Assembly: GCA_041485845.1 (NCBI GenBank)
Contig: JBGPKH010000540.1
Location: forward strand, 1 to 6,337
Reading direction: 5' to 3'
Length of the DNA stretch: 6,337 bases
From: OMOG01 sp041485845
GTDB lineage: Bacteria; Acidobacteriota; Terriglobia; Bryobacterales; Bryobacteraceae
Position numbers and translations under genes: made by a program. The first letter of the stretch is position 1, and each line of letters begins with the position of its first letter. Under the pieces are notes generated by a model. It made no database searches and was not told the origin of the DNA. It saw only the letters and a list, made by a program, of their open reading frames with translations. Of this stretch, positions 1 through 5,979 are shown piece by piece.

Positions 1-959
1 CAACTGCGAAACACCAGGTCGTCCCGCTTCAGCCAGACCGAGAGCCGGTGCGGCGCGCGCCCCGCCGAGACGAACTCGCTGCGATACTGCTGGGCCAGGG
101 AGACGAAGGCGTCCGGGTCTCGCCGGTAGAGCGCCAGTAACTGCTGCGCCCGCATGATCCGGAAATAGTAAGTCGGCGAAAAGTCGCGCTGCATCTGCTG
201 CTGTATGGCTTCGTATAGCTCGCGGTTCCACGCGGGGTTGGCGGAAAAGAACATGCGCGGCACAGTCACCTGGTCTTTGGGGATACCACGCGCGCGGCGT
301 GTCAGTTCCTGCATTTCCGCCACGCAGCCCGCGCCGCAGTGATAGGCGAACACGGCCCAGTCCCGTCCGCCGAACTTCTGTTCCAGGCCGGCCAGGTAGG
401 TGGCCGCCGCGGGAATGGCTCGCTCTGGGACCAGGCGGTCGTCGCGCACGCCCACCACGTAGGGGGTCTTGCGGGTGATCGTCTTGTATTTCGGCTTCTT
501 GCCCTTGGCGCCTGGCGCCAGCACCTTGTCGCGCGTGACCTTGTACCGGGTAATCACTTGCACCTTCAAGCCCATGGAGCGGGCCGTGGCCGCGGAGATC
601 TGCATGATCCCCCTTGGCCCGGCCGGGCTCTCCGCCTTGGGCTCGCCCCAGCTTTCGAGGTACGCGATCGCTTCGATCAGCGAGGCCGGCCATCCACTGC
701 GCTGCGCCGCCGCGCGAAACAGTCCCTGTAGTTTTGGATTGGTGATGCGCTTCGCCCCGGCCACCGCCAGAGGGTCGCGCAGAATCCCGAAGGTCTGCGA
801 CTGAATCATGAGGCCCGTGCGGACCGCAAGAAGGTCGTCCGAAATATCGTCGCGCGCCACTCCGATTCCGGACACGCGGTGTGCCGGAACGAAATAACCG
901 GGGGCGCCGGCCTGACCCAGTGGCGCGAGGCTCAGGAAGAACAGAACTGCGAGTTTCAT
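1..959 (-). CDS. Exported SLT-domain lytic transglycosylase (3' end outside window)
   Basis: Reading the minus strand from the ATG at 959-957 gives 319 codons with no stop before the window edge, so the C-terminus is missing. Residues 1-19 form a signal peptide (short Lys start, hydrophobic LAVLFFLSLAPLG, small residues near AGA). The SLT/goose-lysozyme-like core runs from about residue 77: the catalytic Glu is probably E102 in AYLES, followed by the GIMQ motif (117-120) and AYHCGAG (206-212), the equivalent of the family's AYNAG. Such enzymes cleave peptidoglycan to 1,6-anhydro-muropeptides in the periplasm. Residues about 131-178, between GIMQ and the later core helices, form a Lys/Arg-rich insertion not usual in small SLT domains. 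The only SD-like run, AAGGG, lies one base from the ATG, which is too close; the start is kept because it alone gives the signal peptide. It lies downstream of ribA on the same strand, 175 bp away. The family call is firm; the physiological role is not known. Confidence 0.85.
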   Translation of the reverse strand, partial: MKLAVLFFLSLAPLGQAGAPGYFVPAHRVSGIGVARDDISDDLLAVRTGLMIQSQTFGILRDPLAVAGAKRITNPKLQGLFRAAAQRSGWPASLIEAIAYLESWGEPKAESPAGPRGIMQISAATARSMGLKVQVITRYKVTRDKVLAPGAKGKKPKYKTITRKTPYVVGVRDDRLVPERAIPAAATYLAGLEQKFGGRDWAVFAYHCGAGCVAEMQELTRRARGIPKDQVTVPRMFFSANPAWNRELYEAIQQQMQRDFSPTYYFRIMRAQQLLALYRRDPDAFVSLAQQYRSEFVSAGRAPHRLSVWLKRDDLVFRS

Positions 960-971
960 TCCCTTGTTAGT

Positions 972-977
972 ATTTTA
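972..977 (-). promoter_or_regulatory. Possible -10 box (TAAAAT) for the lytic transglycosylase
   Basis: On the minus strand TAAAAT lies 12 bases before the ATG. A transcript starting about seven bases on would have a leader of only about six bases, which would agree with the lack of a well-placed Shine-Dalgarno. No good -35 box is seen at 16-18 bp, and a small GC hairpin (980-993) lies just upstream. This is a weak prediction from the -10 match alone. Confidence 0.25.
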
Positions 978-1076
978 TCCCGCGAGGCCGCGGTTTGTAC
1001 TCACGTTTACTTAGACGCGGCAAGAAATACGATCGATACACGCAGAATTCTGAACGTAATCAACGCAGTTTGTGGG

Positions 1077-1112
1077 GCAGGTTGACAACCTGCGGCCGAT
1101 TGCCAATCGGCC
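1077..1112. repeat. Two abutting perfect palindromes in the ribA 3' region
   Basis: The first palindrome is GCAGGTTG-A-CAACCTGC (1077-1093, 8 bp arms). The second follows with no gap: GGCCGATTG-C-CAATCGGCC (1094-1112, 9 bp arms). Both share a TTG-N-CAA centre. The segment ATCGGCCGC (1127-1135), ending in the ribA stop codon, is perfectly complementary to 1092-1100 and repeats the right arm of the second palindrome, so alternative pairings exist. The array lies just past the ribA stop (1137-1135) on the minus strand. It could form the 3' hairpin of the ribA transcript, be a dispersed REP-like element, or be a dimeric protein site. No U-tract follows, so a classic intrinsic terminator is not supported. 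Confidence 0.7.
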
Positions 1113-1134
1113 AGCTTGCTGCTTTCATCGGCCG

Positions 1135-1746
1135 CTATCCCAGCAGGTGCCCCATCTTTTCTTTCTTAGTGCGCAGGTAGGCTTCCCGCGTGTCCACCAC
1201 GTCCGCCACGCAGGGCACTCGCTCCACCACCTCCACTCCCGCCCTGGCCACGGCGTCCACCTTTTCCGGATTATTGGAGAGCAGCCGCACCGCTTTCAAT
1301 CCGAAATATTGCAGGATCGCCGCCGGCAGTTCGTAGCTGCGCAGATCGGAATCGAATCCCAGCCGCTGGTTGGCCTCCACCGTATCCGCGCCCTGGTCCT
1401 GCAGCTCGTAGGCGCGCAGCTTGTTCAGCAGGCCGATGCCGCGGCCCTCCTGTAACTCGTAGATCAGCAGTCCGCGGCCTTCCTGGGCGACGCTCTCGAT
1501 GGCGATGTCGAGCTGCGCGCGGCAATCGCAGCGCAAGCTGTGAAACACGTCCCCCGTGAGACACTGCGAATGAATACGGACTAAGGGGGGATCGCCGGCC
1601 GCGAGCTCGCCCATCTTCAGCACTACCGCCTCTTCGAGCCGGTCGCCGGAAAGGCCTTCAAACCCGTAGATCCGGAATTGCCCGAATTGCGTCGGAAAAT
1701 CCGCTTCTGCCACTTTCCGGAGCCGCAGCGCGGAAGAATTGTTCAT
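1135..1746 (-). CDS. ribA: GTP cyclohydrolase II
   Basis: This 203-residue protein has the full length of stand-alone RibA. The enzyme opens GTP to 2,5-diamino-6-ribosylamino-pyrimidinone 5'-phosphate plus formate and pyrophosphate, the first step of riboflavin synthesis on the GTP branch, in the cytoplasm. Seen in the sequence: RIHSQCLTGD with Zn ligands C62, C73 and C75 at the family spacing (C-x10-C-x-C); the phosphate/GTP-binding QEGRGIGL (99-106); DTVEAN (121-126) and LGF (129-131); the DLR motif (134-136); NNPEK (158-162); and the typical C-terminus TKKEKMGHLL. No DHBP-synthase (RibB) domain is fused, so this is not a RibBA bifunctional protein. The start is the ATG at 1746-1744; the only SD-like AAGG is about 16 bases away, too far to be convincing. 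No other rib genes lie in the window and no FMN riboswitch fits in the 52 bp upstream spacer. It is divergent from the sensor kinase gene. Confidence 0.95.
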   Translation of the reverse strand: MNNSSALRLRKVAEADFPTQFGQFRIYGFEGLSGDRLEEAVVLKMGELAAGDPPLVRIHSQCLTGDVFHSLRCDCRAQLDIAIESVAQEGRGLLIYELQEGRGIGLLNKLRAYELQDQGADTVEANQRLGFDSDLRSYELPAAILQYFGLKAVRLLSNNPEKVDAVARAGVEVVERVPCVADVVDTREAYLRTKKEKMGHLLG

Positions 1747-1774
1747 GCTTGGCTACTGGGAACCTTAATGCTTT

Positions 1775-1784
1775 TATTATAATA
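1775..1784. promoter_or_regulatory. Symmetric -10 element between ribA and the kinase gene
   Basis: TATTATAATA is a perfect 10 bp palindrome containing TATAAT on the plus strand (1778-1783) and TATAAT on the minus strand (1781-1776). It is the only AT-rich run in the 52 bp divergent spacer. Plus-strand initiation near 1790 would leave a leader of about nine bases before the kinase ATG at 1799, with no Shine-Dalgarno. Minus-strand initiation near 1769 would give ribA a leader of about 22 bases. The -35 matches are poor on both sides (best plus-strand candidate CTGGGA at 1756-1761), so activity is inferred from the -10 box and location. Confidence 0.45.
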
Positions 1785-1798
1785 GCTTCCGACACCGA

Positions 1799-3109
1799 AT
1801 GCTCGAAAGCTACCTGGTTCCGCTGCTGTTGAAGCTCGGCGTGATGGCGTCGATTGCCAGTATCCTGGCGAGGTCGAACAGTTTCAAATCCATGCTGATG
1901 CGGGAAAACCGCACCATGAATCAGCGGCTCGCGCTATCCCTGTGGCTCTCGATTGTCTTCGCCGCCGGCGTGGCGGTTCGCGTCTTCAGCCGTCCCTATT
2001 ATCAGACCGCCTATCAGGCCGCCGACCTCGGACTGGAAGGCAGCCTCATCGCCGGAATCATGGGCGGTTACGTCACCGGCCTGCTCTCCGGCGTGCTCAT
2101 CTCCCTGCCGGCCTTCATCCACGGCGGCGAGTATCTGACCATGCCCCTGCTCGCGGGCGTCGGGGTTTTGGGCGGGCTGTTGCGCGACATAGCGCCCAAC
2201 ACGGAGGAGATTTGGCGTTTCTCGCCGTTCTTCGATCTCAACATCTACCGCTTCTTCAAGGAGAGCAAGGATTACCGGCGCACCGCGTTTCATCTGGTAT
2301 TCCCCGCCGGCATTTTAGTGGCGGAGGCCCTGCGCTGGGCAGTGGGACTGAGGCAGGTATCGGCCGATGCAGACCCTCCCAATGTGCCCACTACCGTCGC
2401 CATCTTCCTCTCCACGCTCTTTGCGGTGGCGATTCCCCTCAAGATCTGGAACAGCACGCGCAACGAGAAAAAACTCGAGGAGCAGGAGCGGCTCCTGGTG
2501 GAGGCGCGCCTCGCCGCCCTCACCAGCCAGATCAATCCGCATTTCCTGTTCAACACGCTGAATTCGGTGTCCTCGCTGATTCGCACCGACCCCAACCAGG
2601 CGCGCATAATGGTAGTGAAGCTCTCCAAGGTATTGCGGCGTCTGCTGCGCAAGCACGAGAACTTCAGCCCGCTGCGCGATGAGTTGAGCTTCATCGAGGA
2701 TTATCTTTCAATAGAAGTAGTGCGGTTTGGTGATAAGCTACGATTCGAAAAGGACGTGGATGCCGATACGCTGGATATGATCGTGCCCAGTATGCTGCTG
2801 CAACCGCTGGTGGAAAATTCGATCAAACACGGGCTGAGCAGCAAGGTGGAGGGTGGGACCATTCGGATCCGCACCCGCCGCAGCGAATCGAAACTGCATC
2901 TGCTGGTGGAGGACGACGGAATCGGCATTCCCGAAGCCAGACTCGCCAGCCTGCTGGACCAGGGAATCGGCGTCAGCAATGTAAACGAACGGTTGAAGGT
3001 GCTGTTCGGAAACGACTACCGCATGTGGATCGACAGCCAGCCGGGACAGGGCACCTGCATCCAGATCGAGATGCCGGAATTACAGCCCGACCTGGCAGCC
3101 GTCTCATGA
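1799..3109 (+). CDS. LytS/YpdA-type membrane sensor histidine kinase
   Basis: This 436-residue membrane kinase has a hydrophobic N-terminal half with about six predicted membrane segments (roughly 5-24, 47-63, 80-104, 112-130, 165-184, 198-216), resembling the 5TM-5TMR_LYT sensor domain (GIMGGYVTGLLSG, 87-98). A charged helix (219-240) leads to the His_kinase domain with NPHFLFN (246-252), where H248 is the likely phosphorylated histidine. The GHKL ATPase follows: N-box LVENSIKHG (337-345), G1 DDGIGI (372-377) and G2 GIGVSNVNERL (389-399). All key residues are present, so it should autophosphorylate. Kinases of this family normally pass phosphate to a LytTR-type regulator that is often encoded directly downstream. 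Here none follows, and a methyltransferase gene starts 26 bp later. The ATG at 1799 is chosen because it includes the first membrane segment; no Shine-Dalgarno precedes it. The signal sensed cannot be deduced. Confidence 0.93.
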   Translation: MLESYLVPLLLKLGVMASIASILARSNSFKSMLMRENRTMNQRLALSLWLSIVFAAGVAVRVFSRPYYQTAYQAADLGLEGSLIAGIMGGYVTGLLSGVLISLPAFIHGGEYLTMPLLAGVGVLGGLLRDIAPNTEEIWRFSPFFDLNIYRFFKESKDYRRTAFHLVFPAGILVAEALRWAVGLRQVSADADPPNVPTTVAIFLSTLFAVAIPLKIWNSTRNEKKLEEQERLLVEARLAALTSQINPHFLFNTLNSVSSLIRTDPNQARIMVVKLSKVLRRLLRKHENFSPLRDELSFIEDYLSIEVVRFGDKLRFEKDVDADTLDMIVPSMLLQPLVENSIKHGLSSKVEGGTIRIRTRRSESKLHLLVEDDGIGIPEARLASLLDQGIGVSNVNERLKVLFGNDYRMWIDSQPGQGTCIQIEMPELQPDLAAVS

Positions 3110-3126
3110 GAATACAAGTGGATTGA
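3106..3126 (+). other. Six-codon ORF linking kinase and methyltransferase genes (possible response-regulator remnant or coupling peptide)
   Basis: An ATG at 3106 overlaps the kinase stop as ATGA and encodes MRIQVD before TGA (3124-3126). That TGA abuts the GAGGAG Shine-Dalgarno of the methyltransferase. An ATGA overlap is how LytTR response-regulator genes often follow LytS-type kinases, and a short Met-Arg-hydrophobic opening is common in such regulators, so this may be the 5' stub of a deleted regulator. It could equally act only as a translational bridge, or be chance. It is too short for homology to decide. Confidence 0.25.
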
Positions 3127-3135
3127 GGAGACACC

Positions 3136-3822
3136 TTGAACAGACTGGAAGAGTCCGTCAGCGACTGGCCGGTGAACGGGCTGCCCGCGACCCTTGCCGA
3201 AAGAACGCGACGCGTTTACGATCGGATGGCGGCGGTCTACCCCGTTTCCACCCTGCTGTTTCACTCGCGAGCGCACCAGTGCGCCCTCGAAGCGTCGGGC
3301 GTTCGCGATGGCATGAAAGTTTTGGAAGTAGCTACCGGCTCGGGGGAAATGTTCCGGCGTTTAGTCCGTGCCAACGGCAACGGCGCCACCATCGGAGTGG
3401 ATCTCTCTCCGAATATGGCGGCCCGTACGCAACGCTCCGCGCGGCGCAAGTTCCCTTCCGCCCGGACACATTGCCAGGCGGTGGACGCCCGGCACATGCC
3501 GTTCCGCAACGAATCCTTCGACGCCGTCTTCTGCTGTTACATGCTGGAGTTGCTTTCCGGCGACGACATCGTGGGAATCTTACGGGAGTTCCGCCGGGTC
3601 CTGCGCGACCGCGGCCGCCTCACCCTGGTGCTGATCGGCCAGAACACGCCGGTGTTCAACGCCATCTACAAGCTGGGTAGCAAAGTCGCGCCCGCATTCT
3701 GGGGACGGCAGGTAGAACAACGGGTGCCCGACCTGATCGAGTCGGCCAGGTTCGAGATTCTCCAGGATCGCCTGGTGCGCCAGACGGGCTATCCCTCGCG
3801 TGTGCTGGTGGCGAGAAAGTAG
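3136..3822 (+). CDS. Class I SAM-dependent methyltransferase (UbiE/COQ5-like)
   Basis: This 228-residue cytoplasmic methyltransferase begins at a TTG codon (3136-3138). The TTG is preceded at five bases by GAGGAG (3125-3130), and an in-frame stop at 3124-3126 rules out a longer start. The fold motifs appear in order: RRVYDRMAAVYP (25-36), typical of the UbiE-like group; motif I VLEVATGSGE (62-71), which binds SAM; the acidic residue D89 in GVDLS contacting the ribose; QAVDARHMPF (114-123); FDAVFCCYMLELL (128-140); and REFRRVLRDRGRLTLV (150-165). The substrate cannot be read from the sequence; quinones, lipids or small molecules are all possible for the Methyltransf_11/25 group. The 26 bp gap to the kinase stop suggests one transcript and possible translational coupling. 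It converges with the propeller gene, 21 bp away. Confidence 0.9.
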   Translation: MNRLEESVSDWPVNGLPATLAERTRRVYDRMAAVYPVSTLLFHSRAHQCALEASGVRDGMKVLEVATGSGEMFRRLVRANGNGATIGVDLSPNMAARTQRSARRKFPSARTHCQAVDARHMPFRNESFDAVFCCYMLELLSGDDIVGILREFRRVLRDRGRLTLVLIGQNTPVFNAIYKLGSKVAPAFWGRQVEQRVPDLIESARFEILQDRLVRQTGYPSRVLVARK

Positions 3823-3839
3823 GCAGCGCACCGCGTTGC
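3823..3839 (+). terminator. Weak hairpin between convergent genes
   Basis: GCAGCGC (3823-3829), loop ACC, GCGTTGC (3833-3839) forms a 7 bp stem with one G-U pair directly after the methyltransferase TAG. It fills almost the whole 21 bp between the two convergent stop codons. No U-tract follows (ATCGTCAATTC), and on the minus strand the G-U pair becomes an A-C mismatch, so it suits the plus-strand transcript better. It is a marginal terminator candidate. Confidence 0.3.
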
Positions 3840-3843
3840 ATCG

Positions 3844-4833
3844 TCAATTCGGCTTGCTGCCGGTCGCAGCCGTGGCCGCGCCTGTGTCCCTGGTAGGATC
3901 GTCCACCACCAGGTTCTCCATCCTCTTCCACTTTAGGCCGTCGGTCAGTTGCATCACACCCAGTTGGCCCACGGCCCAGAGCGATCCGTTCACCGGCACG
4001 AACTGCGCTACAAAGAGCAAATCGTCCACGTTGATTCGCTTCCAGCTTTCCCCGCCGTCTTCGCTTACCAGAATGCAATCGTCGGCCGCGATCCAGCCGC
4101 GGTTCGACTTGTCGAAGGTCACCGCTGTGAGCCATGTCTTGGCCGGGCTGGCCTGTGCCTGCCACGTGACGCCGCCGTCTTTGGTGCGGAGAATCGACCC
4201 CGCGAAGCCCGCTATCCAGCCGTTCTTTGCGTCGCGAAAGTACACCGAGCTCAACGACCACATCGCCGCGTCGGACTTCACCGCCTGCCACGTTTTCCCG
4301 CCATCCGTGGTGCGCAGAATGGTGCCCGCCCATCCCACCGCCCAGCCGTGGTCCTGATCGGCAAAGAAAATGCTATCCAGCGATTCCTTGGTTCCCGTCC
4401 GCTGGGGAGCCCAGGTTCGTCCGCCGTCGGCCGAGTGAATGATCACGCCATCGTACCCCGATGCCCACCCCGACTGGCCGATGAATTGAATGGCCGTCAG
4501 GTTCTCCTTCAGGTCCGTCTTGCGCGCTTCCCAGGTCTTGCCGCCATCCGCCGTGGCCATCAGCAGCCCGCGGTCGCCCACCGCAAAACCGTGAGCCGCG
4601 TCGATGAAGTCGAGGTTCCGTAGATGTCCGTTGGTCTTGATCTCGTGCGTGGACCAGTTCGCCCCGCCATCGTTCGTCACCAGAAACGCGCCCTGTTCGC
4701 AAAGAAGATAGACCAGCGAAGGAGCCGGTGAGGCGCCGTCGCGCAGCCAGCACGTTCGATCCTGTGCGCTGCCAACCCCGTTTCCGATAACGCAAAGCAC
4801 AAGCGCCCCAGACAGGTGTTTCCACTTGAGCAT
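3844..4833 (-). CDS. Exported YCF48/BNR-repeat beta-propeller protein
   Basis: This 329-residue protein has a signal peptide (residues 1-23, likely cut after GSA before QD) and then tandem propeller repeats ending in the TxDGGxTW-like signature: TNDGGANW (53-60), TADGGKTW (94-101), SADGGRTW (134-141), TTDGGKTW (175-182), TKDGGVTW (217-224), SEDGGESW (257-264) and a degenerate TDGLKW (297-302). Seven blades fit the YCF48/HCF136 seven-bladed fold. In plants and cyanobacteria YCF48 helps assemble photosystem II; in non-photosynthetic bacteria such proteins are widespread, exported and of unknown role, so no photosynthetic function is implied. The paired BNR Asp signature also occurs in sialidases, but no sialidase catalytic set is visible. 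C28 and C45 could form a disulfide. A short Ala/Thr/Gly tail follows the last blade. The start is firm: AGGAGG lies four bases from the ATG. It is divergent from the VWFA gene. Confidence 0.88.
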   Translation of the reverse strand: MLKWKHLSGALVLCVIGNGVGSAQDRTCWLRDGASPAPSLVYLLCEQGAFLVTNDGGANWSTHEIKTNGHLRNLDFIDAAHGFAVGDRGLLMATADGGKTWEARKTDLKENLTAIQFIGQSGWASGYDGVIIHSADGGRTWAPQRTGTKESLDSIFFADQDHGWAVGWAGTILRTTDGGKTWQAVKSDAAMWSLSSVYFRDAKNGWIAGFAGSILRTKDGGVTWQAQASPAKTWLTAVTFDKSNRGWIAADDCILVSEDGGESWKRINVDDLLFVAQFVPVNGSLWAVGQLGVMQLTDGLKWKRMENLVVDDPTRDTGAATAATGSKPN

Positions 4834-4921
4834 GTTCCCTCCTATGCTTTTTCGGCGCGCTGCCGGGCGCCCCAGGTTACTTCAGTCAGGTAGTTCTTTC
4901 GAGCTATCCTGTCCCCACTAT

Positions 4922-4950
4922 CCCCCCGGAGTACAATACTCTCCGGAGGG
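4922..4950 (+). promoter_or_regulatory. Hairpin covering the Shine-Dalgarno of the VWFA gene, with an embedded -10-like TACAAT
   Basis: CCCCCCGGAG (4922-4931) pairs with CTCCGGAGGG (4941-4950), ten positions with one C-A mismatch and a nine-base loop. The right arm contains GGAGGG (4945-4950), the Shine-Dalgarno six bases before the ATG at 4957, so pairing would block ribosome entry. An alternative inner stem GAGTA-CAA-TACTC (4929-4941) also exists. The loop holds TACAAT (4932-4937), which could instead be a -10 box giving a start near 4944 and a transcript lacking the left arm; its -35 match is poor. Which reading is right depends on the transcription start. The remaining spacer (4834-4921) shows nothing further. 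Confidence 0.45.
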
Positions 4951-4956
4951 CTGCGC

Positions 4957-5907
4957 ATGGCCTCGCGGCGAATCGTCGGACTGCTCACCGGACTCGGTCT
5001 GATGGCCGCGCTGGCGTCCTTGGCCCAGGTCACGATTCAGCCGCGCGCAAAAGGCGTCCCCAAGGAACCGCTACCCCAACCCACCCTCCGCGTCGACACC
5101 ACGCTCGTGCTCGTCCCGGTGAGCGTGAACGACGCGCTGAACCGCCCGGTGTCCGGCCTCGACAAGGAAAACTTCCGCCTGTTCGACGACAAGATCGAGC
5201 AAGCCATCACCCAGTTCGCCATGGACGACGAACCGGTTGCCGTGGGGCTGGTCTTCGACACCAGCGGCAGCATGGGGGACAAGCTGAGGCGTTCCCGCAT
5301 GGCCGCCCGCGAGTTCTTCAAAACCGCCAACCCCGAAGACGAATTCTTCCTCGTGGAGTTCGACAACTCGCCGCGCCTGGAAGTGCCGCTCACCCAGGAT
5401 ACCGGACGCATCGAAAGCCAGCTCGTCTTTTCGCGCTCCAAAGGCTCCACCGCCCTGCTCGACGCCATCTACCTGGCGCTCCACGAGATGAAAAAATCCA
5501 AGCGCAATAAGAAAGCGCTCCTGGTCATCTCCGACGGCGGCGATAACCACAGCCGGTACACCGTAGCCGAGGTCCGGGACGTGGTGCGCGAAAGCGACAC
5601 CCTGATCTACGCCATCGGAGTCTTTGGAGGCTTCGCTTCGTCCGAGGAGATCGGCGGTCCCAGCCTCCTGAGTCACATCGCCGAGGAGACCGGCGGCCGC
5701 CTCTATGAAGCCAACCCGATGGAGCTGCCCGACATCGCGCTGAGAATCGGCATCGACCTGCGCAACCGCTACGTCCTGGGCTTCTCGCCCACCAACCAGC
5801 AGCGCGATGGACGCTACCACGGCGTGCAGGTCGTGGTGGTTCCGCCGCGCGGCCTCCCCAAACTGCGCGCCCACTGGCGCGCGGGATACTACGCGCCGTC
5901 GCAATAA
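4957..5907 (+). CDS. Exported VWFA-related domain protein (acidobacterial family)
   Basis: This 316-residue protein begins with an N-terminal signal (MASRR, hydrophobic stretch to about residue 23). An N-terminal beta region (about 45-92: LRVDTTLVLVPVSVND, then ENFRLFDD) has the layout of the acidobacterial VWFA-related family (TIGR03436-like). The von Willebrand A domain follows with a complete MIDAS metal site: DTSGS (D101, S103, S105), T165 in GSTALLDA and D193 in ISDGGDN. The ending LRNRYVLGFSPTN (268-280) to HWRAGYYAP (306-314) is also characteristic of that family. The intact MIDAS predicts divalent-metal-dependent binding of a protein partner in or beyond the periplasm; the partner is unknown. 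The start is supported by GGAGGG six bases upstream, inside a hairpin. The divergent neighbour is also exported. After the TAA, a 7 bp pairing of GCGGGAT (5881-5887) with ATCCCGC (5907-5913) is seen, without a U-tract. Confidence 0.92.
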   Translation: MASRRIVGLLTGLGLMAALASLAQVTIQPRAKGVPKEPLPQPTLRVDTTLVLVPVSVNDALNRPVSGLDKENFRLFDDKIEQAITQFAMDDEPVAVGLVFDTSGSMGDKLRRSRMAAREFFKTANPEDEFFLVEFDNSPRLEVPLTQDTGRIESQLVFSRSKGSTALLDAIYLALHEMKKSKRNKKALLVISDGGDNHSRYTVAEVRDVVRESDTLIYAIGVFGGFASSEEIGGPSLLSHIAEETGGRLYEANPMELPDIALRIGIDLRNRYVLGFSPTNQQRDGRYHGVQVVVVPPRGLPKLRAHWRAGYYAPSQ

Positions 5908-5979
5908 TCCCGCCGCTACATAATTCGGAGTCGCGACCGTAGGAGCGGTGCACCGGCCAATGAGAGAATCCGAGCGTAC

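Noticed and set aside
339..804. Plus-strand open frames opposite the transglycosylase
   Set aside because: The minus strand codes a continuous SLT protein with signal peptide and catalytic motifs; the plus frames are its complement.
1043..1052. Palindrome CAGAATTCTG in the ribA-transglycosylase spacer
   Set aside because: It is an isolated 10 bp palindrome with no second copy or suitable position; it may be chance.
1942..2682. Second plus-strand frame of 246 codons inside the kinase gene
   Set aside because: It is an out-of-frame Arg/Pro-rich product, while the kinase frame has all H, N and G boxes.
3656..4623. Open frames of about 225 codons on both strands overlapping the methyltransferase end and the propeller gene
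   Set aside because: They overlap the repeat-containing propeller frame, which has a signal peptide and strong Shine-Dalgarno. Their products have no domain and an Arg/His-rich composition.
3844..4833. Photosystem II assembly factor or sialidase as the function of the propeller protein
   Set aside because: No photosynthesis genes are present, and the sialidase catalytic residues are not visible; only the repeat fold is supported.
3844..5907. Idea that the propeller/VWFA pair forms a defence or conflict system
   Set aside because: No nuclease, ATPase, toxin or other effector is nearby, and both proteins are exported, which does not fit known VWA-containing defence or ternary systems.
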